From the NCBI RefSeq assembly GCF_900142625.1, contig NZ_FRBN01000001.1:1-64000 (forward strand): a DNA stretch of 64,000 bases, in the 5' to 3' direction. Under the pieces are notes generated by a model. It was not told the origin of the DNA, did not search any database, and saw only the letters and a program-made list of their open reading frames with translations. Made by a program: the position numbers and the translations under genes. The DNA comes from Roseovarius marisflavi (GTDB lineage Bacteria > Pseudomonadota > Alphaproteobacteria > Rhodobacterales > Rhodobacteraceae). Shown here in pieces: positions 57,113 to 64,000 of the stretch; position 1 is the stretch's first letter; each line of letters begins with the position of its first letter.

Positions 57113-58156
57113 CTAGGCGCCGGACCAGAGTATTTCATAAACCGCGCCGATCCCGTCGGCTTCGGCCACGATGCTGAACCGGGTTTGGGCGGCCTCGCGC
57201 GCGGCGCGGGCCATGGCGTCATGGGTTTGGGGCGCGCTCAAGAGGCGTTCGATGGCGGCGGCGGTCTCGGCCGGGGCTTCCTCGGGCACAATCACACCGC
57301 AACCGCCGCCACACGAAAAGCTCCTGTAATAGCCCGCATCGGTGGCCACGAAGGGCACGCCGCTGGCCATGCCCTCAAGCGGGGCCATGCCGTAGCCCTC
57401 GTAGCGGGGCAATTGCACGACCACGCTCAGCGCGCGCACCAAGCCGGGCAGGGCATCGGGCGCAACCTCGCCAGGAAACAGAATGCGATCGCTCAGGCCG
57501 GCCGCCGCGATCTTTTGCTTCAGCCCGTCCAGAAACCCCTGATCCGATCTGGCCGCGCGGCCAATCAAAAGCGCGGTGGTGCCTGGGTGGTCGGGCAGCA
57601 GGCGGATCATCGCCTCAACGAAGCGGTCGCTGCCCTTTTCGGGGCGAATGCGGCCAATGGTGGCAAGGCCGCAGGTGCCGCCAAAGCCGGTCTCGGCCCA
57701 GGCGGCGGCTCGATCCGGTGCGGGGTGAAAGCGGGCGCAATCCACGCCATGCGGCACCACGGCGCGCACGTGCGGGACAAATGTCGCGGCGGCCTCGGTC
57801 GTGGCAATCACCGCGTCCATGCGCGCGATAAGCCAGCGCGGAAAGGCCGAATGGTGCCGTTGCGCCGCCGAGGTAAAGACGATGCGGATCGGCAGGCCCA
57901 GCACATCGCGCGCCCAGATCGCCGCGCGCATTTCGGTATTGCGGCGCACGTGCCAGATCGTAAAGCGGCGGTGTGCTGGCGGGGTGCGCGACAGCGCGCG
58001 CGCCTCGGCGCGGCTTATCGGGGCCGGGCAGCCGGGCAGGGGCACCCCGGCCAGCGCCATGTCATAGCGGCCCGATTGCACTCGCACCACGCCCGCCGCC
58101 GTGGCCGAGACGCCGGTGAAACTGCGGTTGAAATTCGTGACGATCAGATCCGGCAT
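57113..58156 (-). CDS. Glycosyltransferase family 4, probable LPS-core enzyme
   Basis: 347-residue GT-B fold transferase. VTNFNRSFTGVSATAAGVVR at the N-terminus is the acceptor-side motif; AVVPHGVDCARFHPAPDRAA, LATIGRIRPEKGSDRFVEAM and PRYEGYGMAPLEGMASGVPF (the EX7E-type donor site) are typical of GT4 mannosyl/glucosyltransferases. Start MPDLIVTNFN; the 24 upstream codons run through motif B and are rejected. Its location just downstream of waaA suggests lipopolysaccharide core synthesis. Sugar donor unknown. Confidence 0.9.
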   Translation of the reverse strand: MPDLIVTNFNRSFTGVSATAAGVVRVQSGRYDMALAGVPLPGCPAPISRAEARALSRTPPAHRRFTIWHVRRNTEMRAAIWARDVLGLPIRIVFTSAAQRHHSAFPRWLIARMDAVIATTEAAATFVPHVRAVVPHGVDCARFHPAPDRAAAWAETGFGGTCGLATIGRIRPEKGSDRFVEAMIRLLPDHPGTTALLIGRAARSDQGFLDGLKQKIAAAGLSDRILFPGEVAPDALPGLVRALSVVVQLPRYEGYGMAPLEGMASGVPFVATDAGYYRSFSCGGGCGVIVPEEAPAETAAAIERLLSAPQTHDAMARAAREAAQTRFSIVAEADGIGAVYEILWSGA

Positions 58157-58170
58157 TTGGCGGGTCGGTC

Positions 58171-58200
58171 GGATTTGAGTATTTTTGGAAAGATGAAAGT
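58171..58200. repeat. Intergenic motif B (copy 3), after waaA stop
   Basis: Minus strand ACTTTCATCTTTCCAAAAAT then ACTCAAATCC, five bases after the waaA stop and before the glycosyltransferase start. It matches the paired copies at 24277-24348. Confidence 0.75.
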
Positions 58201-58205
58201 CAGGG

Positions 58206-59501
58206 TCATTGCGCGCCCTCAAGGTCAAGCGCCGAGATCAGGTCGTCAGTGATCTGATCAAGGACGTTCTCCTGTGCGGCAGCGAAGGCGCGGGCGCGCT
58301 CGCGCATGGCCCCAAGTGCCGTGGTATCGGTGAGCAATGTCGTCAGTGCCTGTGCAAGTGCCGCCGCATCCGCCACCTCGTGCGCCGCGCCAGAGGCGTC
58401 AATGGTGGGATAGGTATCGGCGAAATTTGCGTAAAGCGGCCCGTGCAGAATGGCGGAGCCGGCATAGGCGGGCTCGTATGGGGTATGGCCGCCCGCCGGC
58501 GTGAAGGTGCCGCAAAGGCAGGTCAGCGGGCAAAGCGCATACCAAAGCCCGGTCTCGCCCAGAGTATCGGCGAGGTAAACCTGGGTCTGGCCGGTGATCT
58601 GGCCGCCAGTGGCGCGGCGCGCGCCGTTGAGGCCTAAGGCGGCAATCTCAGTCTCTAAGGCCGGGCCGCGGTCAGGGTGGCGCGGCACGAGGATCAGAAG
58701 GGCGTCGGGATCCTGTTGCAGCAATCTTTTGTGCGCGCTCAGCATCACCGCGTCTTCACCGGGGTGGGTCGAGCTTGCCAGCCAGACCGAGCGCCCCGAG
58801 ATCAGGCGCCCCATCCGGTCTTTCTCGGCGGGATCGAACGGCAGGGGGCCGGAGAGCGACTTGAGGTTTTGCCCGGTCATGGCATGGCCGAGGCCCAGAT
58901 CATGCAGATGCGCGGTGGTGCGCGCGTCCTGTGTGTGGATATGGGCGAAGACCCCCAAGAGGTGACGCGCGGTCTTTGGCGCGCGCTTCCAGTTGCGCGC
59001 CGAGCCGTCCGAGATTCGCGCATTGATCAGAGCCATGGGAATGCCCGCGGCGTGAGTGCGCGTCAGCATCTGTGGCCAAAGCTCGCTTTCTACGAAGATC
59101 GCCGCCGTTGGGCGCCAATGGGCCAGAAACCGGTCAATCGCACGGCGCGCATCGAGCGGCGCGAATTGATGGGTGGTGCGCGGCGGCAGGCGGGTTGCCA
59201 CCACCTGCGCCGAGGTGGCCGTGCCCGAGGTGATCAGAAAAGACCAGCCGGGACAGGCCTCGCCCATATGGGTGATCAGTCGCAGCACCGATTGGCTTTC
59301 GCCGACAGAGGCGGCGTGAAACCAGATCAGCAGGCCATTGGGGCGTTTGACACTGGCCCGCCCCATCCGTTCAGGCAGGCGCGCGGGATCGGTGTCTTGC
59401 GCCGCCAGCTTGTCCTTGACGCGGGCATAGGCCAGTGGCGCGATCAGGTTCGCCGCCGCGCTATAGACCCGAAGAGGCAGGGGCGCAGGGGCGCGGCGCA
59501 T
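58206..59501 (-). CDS. waaA: 3-deoxy-D-manno-octulosonic acid (Kdo) transferase
   Basis: 431-residue inner-membrane-associated glycosyltransferase that attaches Kdo to lipid A precursor. PNGLLIWFHAASVGESQSVL carries the catalytic Glu region; FVESELWPQMLTRTHAAGIP, INARISDGSARNWKRAPKTA, VWLASSTHPGEDAVMLSAHK and CGTFTPAGGHTPYEPAYAGS are all conserved. An N-terminal hydrophobic segment (VYSAAANLIAPLAYARV) anchors it. It overlaps the moaA stop by 3 bases. Confidence 0.95.
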   Translation of the reverse strand: MRRAPAPLPLRVYSAAANLIAPLAYARVKDKLAAQDTDPARLPERMGRASVKRPNGLLIWFHAASVGESQSVLRLITHMGEACPGWSFLITSGTATSAQVVATRLPPRTTHQFAPLDARRAIDRFLAHWRPTAAIFVESELWPQMLTRTHAAGIPMALINARISDGSARNWKRAPKTARHLLGVFAHIHTQDARTTAHLHDLGLGHAMTGQNLKSLSGPLPFDPAEKDRMGRLISGRSVWLASSTHPGEDAVMLSAHKRLLQQDPDALLILVPRHPDRGPALETEIAALGLNGARRATGGQITGQTQVYLADTLGETGLWYALCPLTCLCGTFTPAGGHTPYEPAYAGSAILHGPLYANFADTYPTIDASGAAHEVADAAALAQALTTLLTDTTALGAMRERARAFAAAQENVLDQITDDLISALDLEGAQ

Positions 59502-60508
59502 CAGCCGCCGGTGTGGCTCATGTGGCGCGACACCCGGCCATCGACGCCCTGTCGAGAATAGTCGAAATCATGGCCCTTGGGCTTGAGCGCGATGGCGGCG
59601 CGAATGGCGTCTTGCAGCATCGCGTCGCTGCCCGGATTGTTGCGCAGGGGCGCGCGCAGATCGGCCATATCCTCCTGGCCGAGGCACATGTAAAGCTCGC
59701 CGGTGCAGGTCAGGCGCACGCGATTGCAGCTTTCGCAGAAATTATGGGTGAGCGGCGTGATAAAGCCGATCTTCTGGCCGGTTTCCTCGATCCTTACATA
59801 GCGCGCCGGCCCACCTGTGCGTTCGGGCAGGTCGGTCAATGTATAGGTCTCGCGCAGGGTGGCGCGCAGATCCGACAGCTTCCAGTATTGGTCAAGCCGG
59901 TCCTCGTTGCCAATATCGCCCATTGGCATCACCTCGATAAAGGTGAGGTCCATATCGCGGCTGGCGCACCACTCTAGCAGGGTGAAAAGCTCATCCTCGT
60001 TAAAGCCCTTGAGGGCGACGGTGTTGATCTTGACCCGAAGCCCCGCCTTTTGCGCCGCATCAATGCCCTTGATCACCTGGGGCAGGCGGCCCCAGCGGGT
60101 GATATCGGCGAATTTCTGATCATCCAGCGTATCGAGCGAGATATTCACCCGACGCACGCCTGCCGCGTAAAGGTCATCGGCAAAGCGCTCCATCTGGCTT
60201 CCGTTGGTGGTCAGCGTCAGCTCTTTCAGGGCGCCGCTGTCGAGGTGGCGGGTCATGGCGTCAAAGAAGGTCATGATACCCTTGCGCACTAAAGGCTCGC
60301 CGCCGGTGATGCGAAGTTTTTCAACGCCAAGCCCGACAAATGTCGAGCACATGCGATCAAGCTCTTCCAGTGTGAGAAGTTCCTTTTTGGGCAAAAAGGT
60401 CATGTTCTCCGACATGCAATAGACGCAGCGAAAATCGCAGCGGTCCGTGACGGAAACGCGCAAATAATTAATCGCGCGCTGGAAGGGATCAATAAGAGGT
60501 GCTGTCAT
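59501..60508 (-). CDS. moaA: GTP 3',8-cyclase MoaA
   Basis: 335-residue radical SAM enzyme starting molybdenum cofactor synthesis from GTP. The N-terminal cluster is [20 protein letters not shown] (CxxxCxxC); the second cluster is [40 protein letters not shown] and [20 protein letters not shown] are typical. It ends with the conserved Gly-Gly (MSHTGG). Relevant to the molybdenum hydroxylase elsewhere in the window. Read into waaA. Confidence 0.97.
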   Translation of the reverse strand: MTAPLIDPFQRAINYLRVSVTDRCDFRCVYCMSENMTFLPKKELLTLEELDRMCSTFVGLGVEKLRITGGEPLVRKGIMTFFDAMTRHLDSGALKELTLTTNGSQMERFADDLYAAGVRRVNISLDTLDDQKFADITRWGRLPQVIKGIDAAQKAGLRVKINTVALKGFNEDELFTLLEWCASRDMDLTFIEVMPMGDIGNEDRLDQYWKLSDLRATLRETYTLTDLPERTGGPARYVRIEETGQKIGFITPLTHNFCESCNRVRLTCTGELYMCLGQEDMADLRAPLRNNPGSDAMLQDAIRAAIALKPKGHDFDYSRQGVDGRVSRHMSHTGG

Positions 60509-60593
60509 GCACGAAATCTAGGCGCGTGGGGCCAAGGGGGCAAGGGTCATGTTGACCGTTGAAGCGCGATTGTTGCGGAGCTAAAGTGGACAA

Positions 60594-61088
60594 ATGAGAA
60601 ATAGTGTTGCGATTTTCGGTTTGGGTCTTGTCTTGAGCGGCTGCGCGCAAGTGGAGCGTGTGTTTGCGCCAAACGCAGACGCGCCGCCGTCTGAGTATGT
60701 GGTTGAAGAGGGCGCAGTCCCCCCCGAATCGGTGCAGCGTCCACCAGTCAAAGGGCGGCAAACCCCGGCCGCACTTGATACCACCACCGCCAAAGAGCGC
60801 GCCGCCGCTGCGGCCGCGCCGAAAACGCCAGGCGCGCGTGATCTGGGGGTCACCATCGCCTCGCTCGGGGCGCCGTCGGAGCCGGGGTTCTGGCTCAAGA
60901 CGCCGCTGGTCACTGCACCGGCAAAGGGCCGGGTCGACTATGGCGCCAATGGTAAATCGGTTGCGGTCGACCTTATCCCGCTTGCCGGGTCCGAGGGCGC
61001 GGGAAGCCGGATGTCACTGGCGGCGTTTCGCCTGCTCGAGGCGCCGCTGACCGGATTGCCAGAGGTGCGGGTGTTCCAGCTGCCCTGA
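60594..61088 (+). CDS. Small secreted lipoprotein, unknown function
   Basis: 164-residue protein with a lipoprotein signal FGLGLVLSGCAQ (Cys at about residue 17), a Pro/Ala-rich low-complexity linker, and a small conserved C-terminal domain (TIASLGAPSEPGFWLKTPLV, GRVDYGANGKSVAVDLIPLA, SRMSLAAFRLLEAPLTGLPE). Relatives in Rhodobacterales are often labelled D-galactarate dehydratase, a name not supported by any motif here. It is divergent from moaA and probably faces the periplasm. Confidence 0.75.
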   Translation: MRNSVAIFGLGLVLSGCAQVERVFAPNADAPPSEYVVEEGAVPPESVQRPPVKGRQTPAALDTTTAKERAAAAAAPKTPGARDLGVTIASLGAPSEPGFWLKTPLVTAPAKGRVDYGANGKSVAVDLIPLAGSEGAGSRMSLAAFRLLEAPLTGLPEVRVFQLP

Positions 61089-61106
61089 CGGATGGAGAAA
61101 TCCTTA

Positions 61107-61802
61107 TTATGTCAGGTGCTTGGCGGCCTCTTTTCGCGCGAATGGCTTCATGTGTCTGGCGTGGTTTGACAGAAAATACTGCACCCGCTCGGGATCGTGC
61201 TTGGACAGATCGCGCAGCCACCAGGCCACCGATTTTTGCAGGGTCCAATCGGCATCCTGAACATAGGCCGCCGCCCAGCCCAGAACCCGGATGCGAATGG
61301 CAAGCTCACCCTCCGAGGGGTGGTTTTGCTTGGCAAAGGGAAGGGCGATGATCATCGCCGCCCGCTTGATCCAATGATCGTCAGAGGTGGTCCAGCCTGC
61401 GACGGTTTCAATCCGCGAGGGATCGGCCACAAGCCGCTTTTGCGCGGCGGTCATGACCTGATCGGCAATCGCCCAGCTGTCGAAATCGGGCATCCAGGAC
61501 AGGAGCATCTCCCAGACCGCGCCATCATCGGGGCGAATGCGCGCCTGGGTCAAAAGTTTGGCGGCGGCGATGCGGGCCTCGAAAATGTTGGTTTTCCAGA
61601 GATCATCCGCAAGCGCAAGACGTGCGGGCAGGTCAAGCCCCTGACGCCATTCCTGCGCGAGATTGCCCAGTGTGCCCGTCGCCACGCCAAGGTAGTCGCG
61701 CGGCACTTTGTGATGCTCGGCCAGACCTTTGGCGCGCTCGGCGTCGCCATGGGCCCGGAGCAGGTCAAGCGCCTCTGCGCCCGATTGGGGTAGGGTCGTC
61801 AT
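61107..61802 (-). CDS. DNA alkylation repair protein (AlkD/HEAT-like)
   Basis: 231-residue all-helical HEAT-repeat protein of the AlkC/AlkD group of DNA glycosylases. VPRDYLGVATGTLGNLAQEW, SWMPDFDSWAIADQVMTAAQ and DDHWIKRAAMIIALPFAKQN, VQDADWTLQKSVAWWLRDLS are typical; Trp and Asp residues line the presumed lesion site. Starts within the last bases of glmS (ATG overlapping TGA). Repair activity is inferred from family. Confidence 0.82.
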   Translation of the reverse strand: MTTLPQSGAEALDLLRAHGDAERAKGLAEHHKVPRDYLGVATGTLGNLAQEWRQGLDLPARLALADDLWKTNIFEARIAAAKLLTQARIRPDDGAVWEMLLSWMPDFDSWAIADQVMTAAQKRLVADPSRIETVAGWTTSDDHWIKRAAMIIALPFAKQNHPSEGELAIRIRVLGWAAAYVQDADWTLQKSVAWWLRDLSKHDPERVQYFLSNHARHMKPFARKEAAKHLT

Positions 61803-63622
61803 TCCACAGTCACCGATTTTGCCAGGTTGCGGGGTTGGTCCACGTCTGTACCTTTGGCGACTGCGGTATGATAGGCTAAAAGCTGTACCGGAAGCGCGTA
61901 GAGAATCGGCGACAGGATCGGATCGACCATCGGCATGGTCAGTGTTTGCCAGACACCTTCGCCCGCATCCGCCGCGCCCTTGGCATCGGAAATCAGCATG
62001 ATCTGCCCGCCGCGCGCCATCACCTCCTGCATGTTCGACACGGTCTTGTCGAACAGAGTATCGCAGGGCGCCAGAACGATCACCGGCATGGTGTCATCAA
62101 TCAGGGCAATGGGGCCATGTTTGAGTTCACCTGATGCATAAGCTTCGGCATGTATATAGCTGATTTCCTTAAGTTTTAGCGCGCCCTCAAGGGCCAGTGG
62201 ATACATCAGGCCGCGACCCAGAAAAAGCGCGTTGTCATAGGTGGACAAAAGCCGCGCGGCGGTCTTGAAGTCTCCATCCCGTTCCATCGCGGTGTTCAGT
62301 GCCGCAGGCATGGCGCGCAGCGCCGAGAGCAGATCGGCAAGACGGTCATCACTGATCATGCCGCGCGCCTGAGCCGCCTTGAGTGCCAGAAGCAACAGCA
62401 CGGTGAGCTGACAGGTAAATGCCTTGGTCGAGGCAACGCCAATCTCGACGCCGGCATGGATCGGCAGGGCGAGGTCGCTTTCGCGCGCGATCGAGCTTTC
62501 GGGCACGTTGACAACCGATACGATCGCATCCGCGCGCCCCTCGCAATAGCGCAGGGCGGCCAGGGTATCGGCGGTTTCGCCGGACTGGCTTACGAAAAGG
62601 GCAACGGTGCCGGACGTTACGGGCGGCTCGCGATAGCGGAATTCCGAGGCGATATCGACGTCGACCGGCAGGCCGGCAATCTGTTCAAACCAGTATTTCG
62701 CCGTCAGGCAGGCATAGTAGGCAGTGCCGCAGGCGACCATTGTAAGGCGATTAATCGCAGTGAAATCAATGCCTTCACCGGGGAGGTTAATCTGGCGCCC
62801 ATCCTCGCTCAGGTAATGGCCAAGAGCCCCGCCAATCACGGCGGGCTGCTCGGCGATTTCCTTGGCCATGAAATGCTTGTGACCGGCCTTGTCGACGCGG
62901 GTAGTGTCGATCTCGATGGTCCGGGCCTCGCGGTTGACCGGGGTGTGGGTGTGATCGGTGATCACCAGGCTGGAGCGGGTGACAACAGCCATATCACCTT
63001 CCTCAAGATAGGTGATGCGATCGGTCATCGGGGCAAGCGCAATGGCGTCAGAGCCGACATACATTTCGCCGGTCCCATGGCCGATGGCCAGCGGGCTGCC
63101 TTTGCGCGCGGCAATCAGAAGGTCAGGCTCGCCGTCAAACAGAAAGCACAGCGCATAGGCGCCTTCAAGCCGGGCAATGGTCGCGCGCGCCGCGCCAACC
63201 GGGTCAAGACCCTGGCCAAGATAGTGATCCGCCAGAAGAGCAACGGTTTCGGTATCGGTATCGGTTTCATGGCCGATGCCCTCGGCGGCGAGATCGCTGC
63301 GCAGTTCGCGGTAATTCTCGATGATGCCATTGTGCACCACGGCCACCTTTCCGGCACGATGGGGGTGGGCATTGGCAACATTGGGCGCACCATGGGTGGC
63401 CCAGCGGGTGTGACCGATCCCGATCTTGCCCGCCAGCGGGTCATGCACCAGCAAATCCGACAGGTTGACCAGCTTGCCAACGGCGCGGCGGCGGTCAAGT
63501 TTCCCGTTCTCGATGGTCGCAATTCCGGCGCTGTCATAGCCGCGATACTCAAGCCGCTTGAGGGCCTCAACCAGAATAGGCGCAACCTCGTGCTGGCCCA
63601 GAACCCCGACGATACCGCACAT
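61799..63622 (-). CDS. glmS: Glutamine-fructose-6-phosphate aminotransferase (isomerizing)
   Basis: 607-residue enzyme making glucosamine-6-phosphate for peptidoglycan and LPS. The N-terminal [10 protein letters not shown] exposes the catalytic Cys of the class II glutaminase; GHTRWATHGAPNVANAHPHR follows. SIS domains contain ACGTAYYACLTAKYW, VSQSGETADTLAALRYCEGR and the C-terminal DQPRNLAKSVTVE. Follows glmU with a 1-base stop/start overlap. No glmS ribozyme was seen. Confidence 0.97.
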   Translation of the reverse strand: MCGIVGVLGQHEVAPILVEALKRLEYRGYDSAGIATIENGKLDRRRAVGKLVNLSDLLVHDPLAGKIGIGHTRWATHGAPNVANAHPHRAGKVAVVHNGIIENYRELRSDLAAEGIGHETDTDTETVALLADHYLGQGLDPVGAARATIARLEGAYALCFLFDGEPDLLIAARKGSPLAIGHGTGEMYVGSDAIALAPMTDRITYLEEGDMAVVTRSSLVITDHTHTPVNREARTIEIDTTRVDKAGHKHFMAKEIAEQPAVIGGALGHYLSEDGRQINLPGEGIDFTAINRLTMVACGTAYYACLTAKYWFEQIAGLPVDVDIASEFRYREPPVTSGTVALFVSQSGETADTLAALRYCEGRADAIVSVVNVPESSIARESDLALPIHAGVEIGVASTKAFTCQLTVLLLLALKAAQARGMISDDRLADLLSALRAMPAALNTAMERDGDFKTAARLLSTYDNALFLGRGLMYPLALEGALKLKEISYIHAEAYASGELKHGPIALIDDTMPVIVLAPCDTLFDKTVSNMQEVMARGGQIMLISDAKGAADAGEGVWQTLTMPMVDPILSPILYALPVQLLAYHTAVAKGTDVDQPRNLAKSVTVE

Positions 63623-64000
63623 CAGATCACCCCCTTGTCGCGTTTTGCCTTTTTGGTCTTCAGCAGGTCCATAAGCCTGCGTGCCATGCCCGCCTTAACA
63701 GTTTGACGCGCACGCGCAATCGCAAGAGCGCCCGCCGCTACATTCTCGGTTATGACAGAGCCCGAGGCGGTCATCGCCTCGTCGCCCACGCTGACCGGGG
63801 CGACAAGCATGGTATTCGAGCCGATGAAGACCCGGTTGCCGATGCTGGTCTGGTGTTTCATTACCCCGTCATAGTTGCAGGTGATCGTGCCCGCGCCGAT
63901 GTTGCTTTCGGTGCCAATCTCGGTATCGCCGACATAGCTCAGGTGGTTGATCTTGCTGCCCTCGCCAATCAACGCATTCTTGATCTCGACGAAATTGCCA
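63622..64000 (-). CDS. glmU: Bifunctional GlmU, C-terminal part (cut by window end)
   Basis: The last 125 residues of the N-acetylglucosamine-1-phosphate uridyltransferase / glucosamine-1-phosphate acetyltransferase. It reads [60 protein letters not shown]: hexapeptide-repeat beta-helix with the acetyl-CoA site. The uridyltransferase half lies beyond 64000. Its stop overlaps glmS's start. Confidence 0.95.
   Translation of the reverse strand, partial: GNFVEIKNALIGEGSKINHLSYVGDTEIGTESNIGAGTITCNYDGVMKHQTSIGNRVFIGSNTMLVAPVSVGDEAMTASGSVITENVAAGALAIARARQTVKAGMARRLMDLLKTKKAKRDKGVI

Noticed and set aside
63500..64000. glmS ribozyme or other leader RNA
   Set aside because: glmU reads straight into glmS with a 1-base overlap, leaving no leader.

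Overview
The window reads as a chromosomal segment of an alphaproteobacterium of the Rhodobacterales, most likely the Roseobacter group. The evidence is the high G+C content, a form II CoxSLM cluster, a SecD-SecF fusion behind YajC, a ccmABCDG block, an exosortase E / VPEID-CTERM locus, and many short-overlap (ATGA, GTGA) operons with Rhodobacterales-like proteins. No plasmid, prophage or rRNA signature was seen, and most genes are housekeeping genes. Identifications rest on motif and sequence recognition by eye; no database search was run.

Layout. 1-1781: two adjacent decayed genes, an oligopeptide ABC transporter ATPase and an ArgE-like M20 deacetylase. 1778-5448: a DEAD-box RNA helicase with a Gly-Lys-Pro tail and an M20 amidohydrolase. 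5449-6446: an insertion-sequence graveyard (IS66-type and IS3-type transposase remnants) beside tRNA-Arg(TCT). 6589-11929: truA, dnaB, pyrE, pyrC and a Rhodobacterales hypothetical, all on the minus strand. 12130-20224: a plus-strand molybdenum hydroxylase (form II CO-dehydrogenase-like) cluster, with MoxR/CoxD ATPase, CoxE, XdhC-like maturation factor and a molybdopterin-binding protein, followed by the small, large and medium subunits. 20356-25584: penicillin-acylase-family hydrolase, a hydroxyisobutyrate-dehydrogenase-like oxidoreductase, a small membrane protein and an MFS transporter. 25627-29763: divergent cobalamin genes (cobA-cobB on minus, cbiD-cobK on plus), continuing by 4-base overlaps into a DNA glycosylase and an esterase.

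31121-32809: an exosortase E / CPBP-protease gene broken by at least three frame changes, convergent with an intact 57-residue VPEMD-CTERM protein. This is the most interesting locus. 33012-38035: an MFP-RND efflux pair. 38255-41851: YfgM-like protein, BamB and Der (envelope and ribosome assembly). 41888-45431: TspO-like protein, serS and a membrane-anchored pentapeptide-repeat protein. 45643-52428: yajC, secDF, a TauE-like permease, a Mth938-like protein and ccmABCDG (protein export and cytochrome c maturation; ccmD is 52 codons). 52444-57011: a 44-residue secreted peptide, an AT-rich TM2 protein, aconitase and a DUF1223 protein. 57113-64000: glycosyltransferase, waaA and moaA, a lipoprotein, an AlkD-like protein, glmS and the 3' end of glmU.

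Scattered through the intergenic DNA are short repeated elements. Two related motifs (CTTCTTCTTG...AAATAYYC and CTTTCATCTT...AAATACTCA) often lie just after stop codons. Two copies of a REP-like palindrome and one pair of alphaproteobacterial palindromes are also present.
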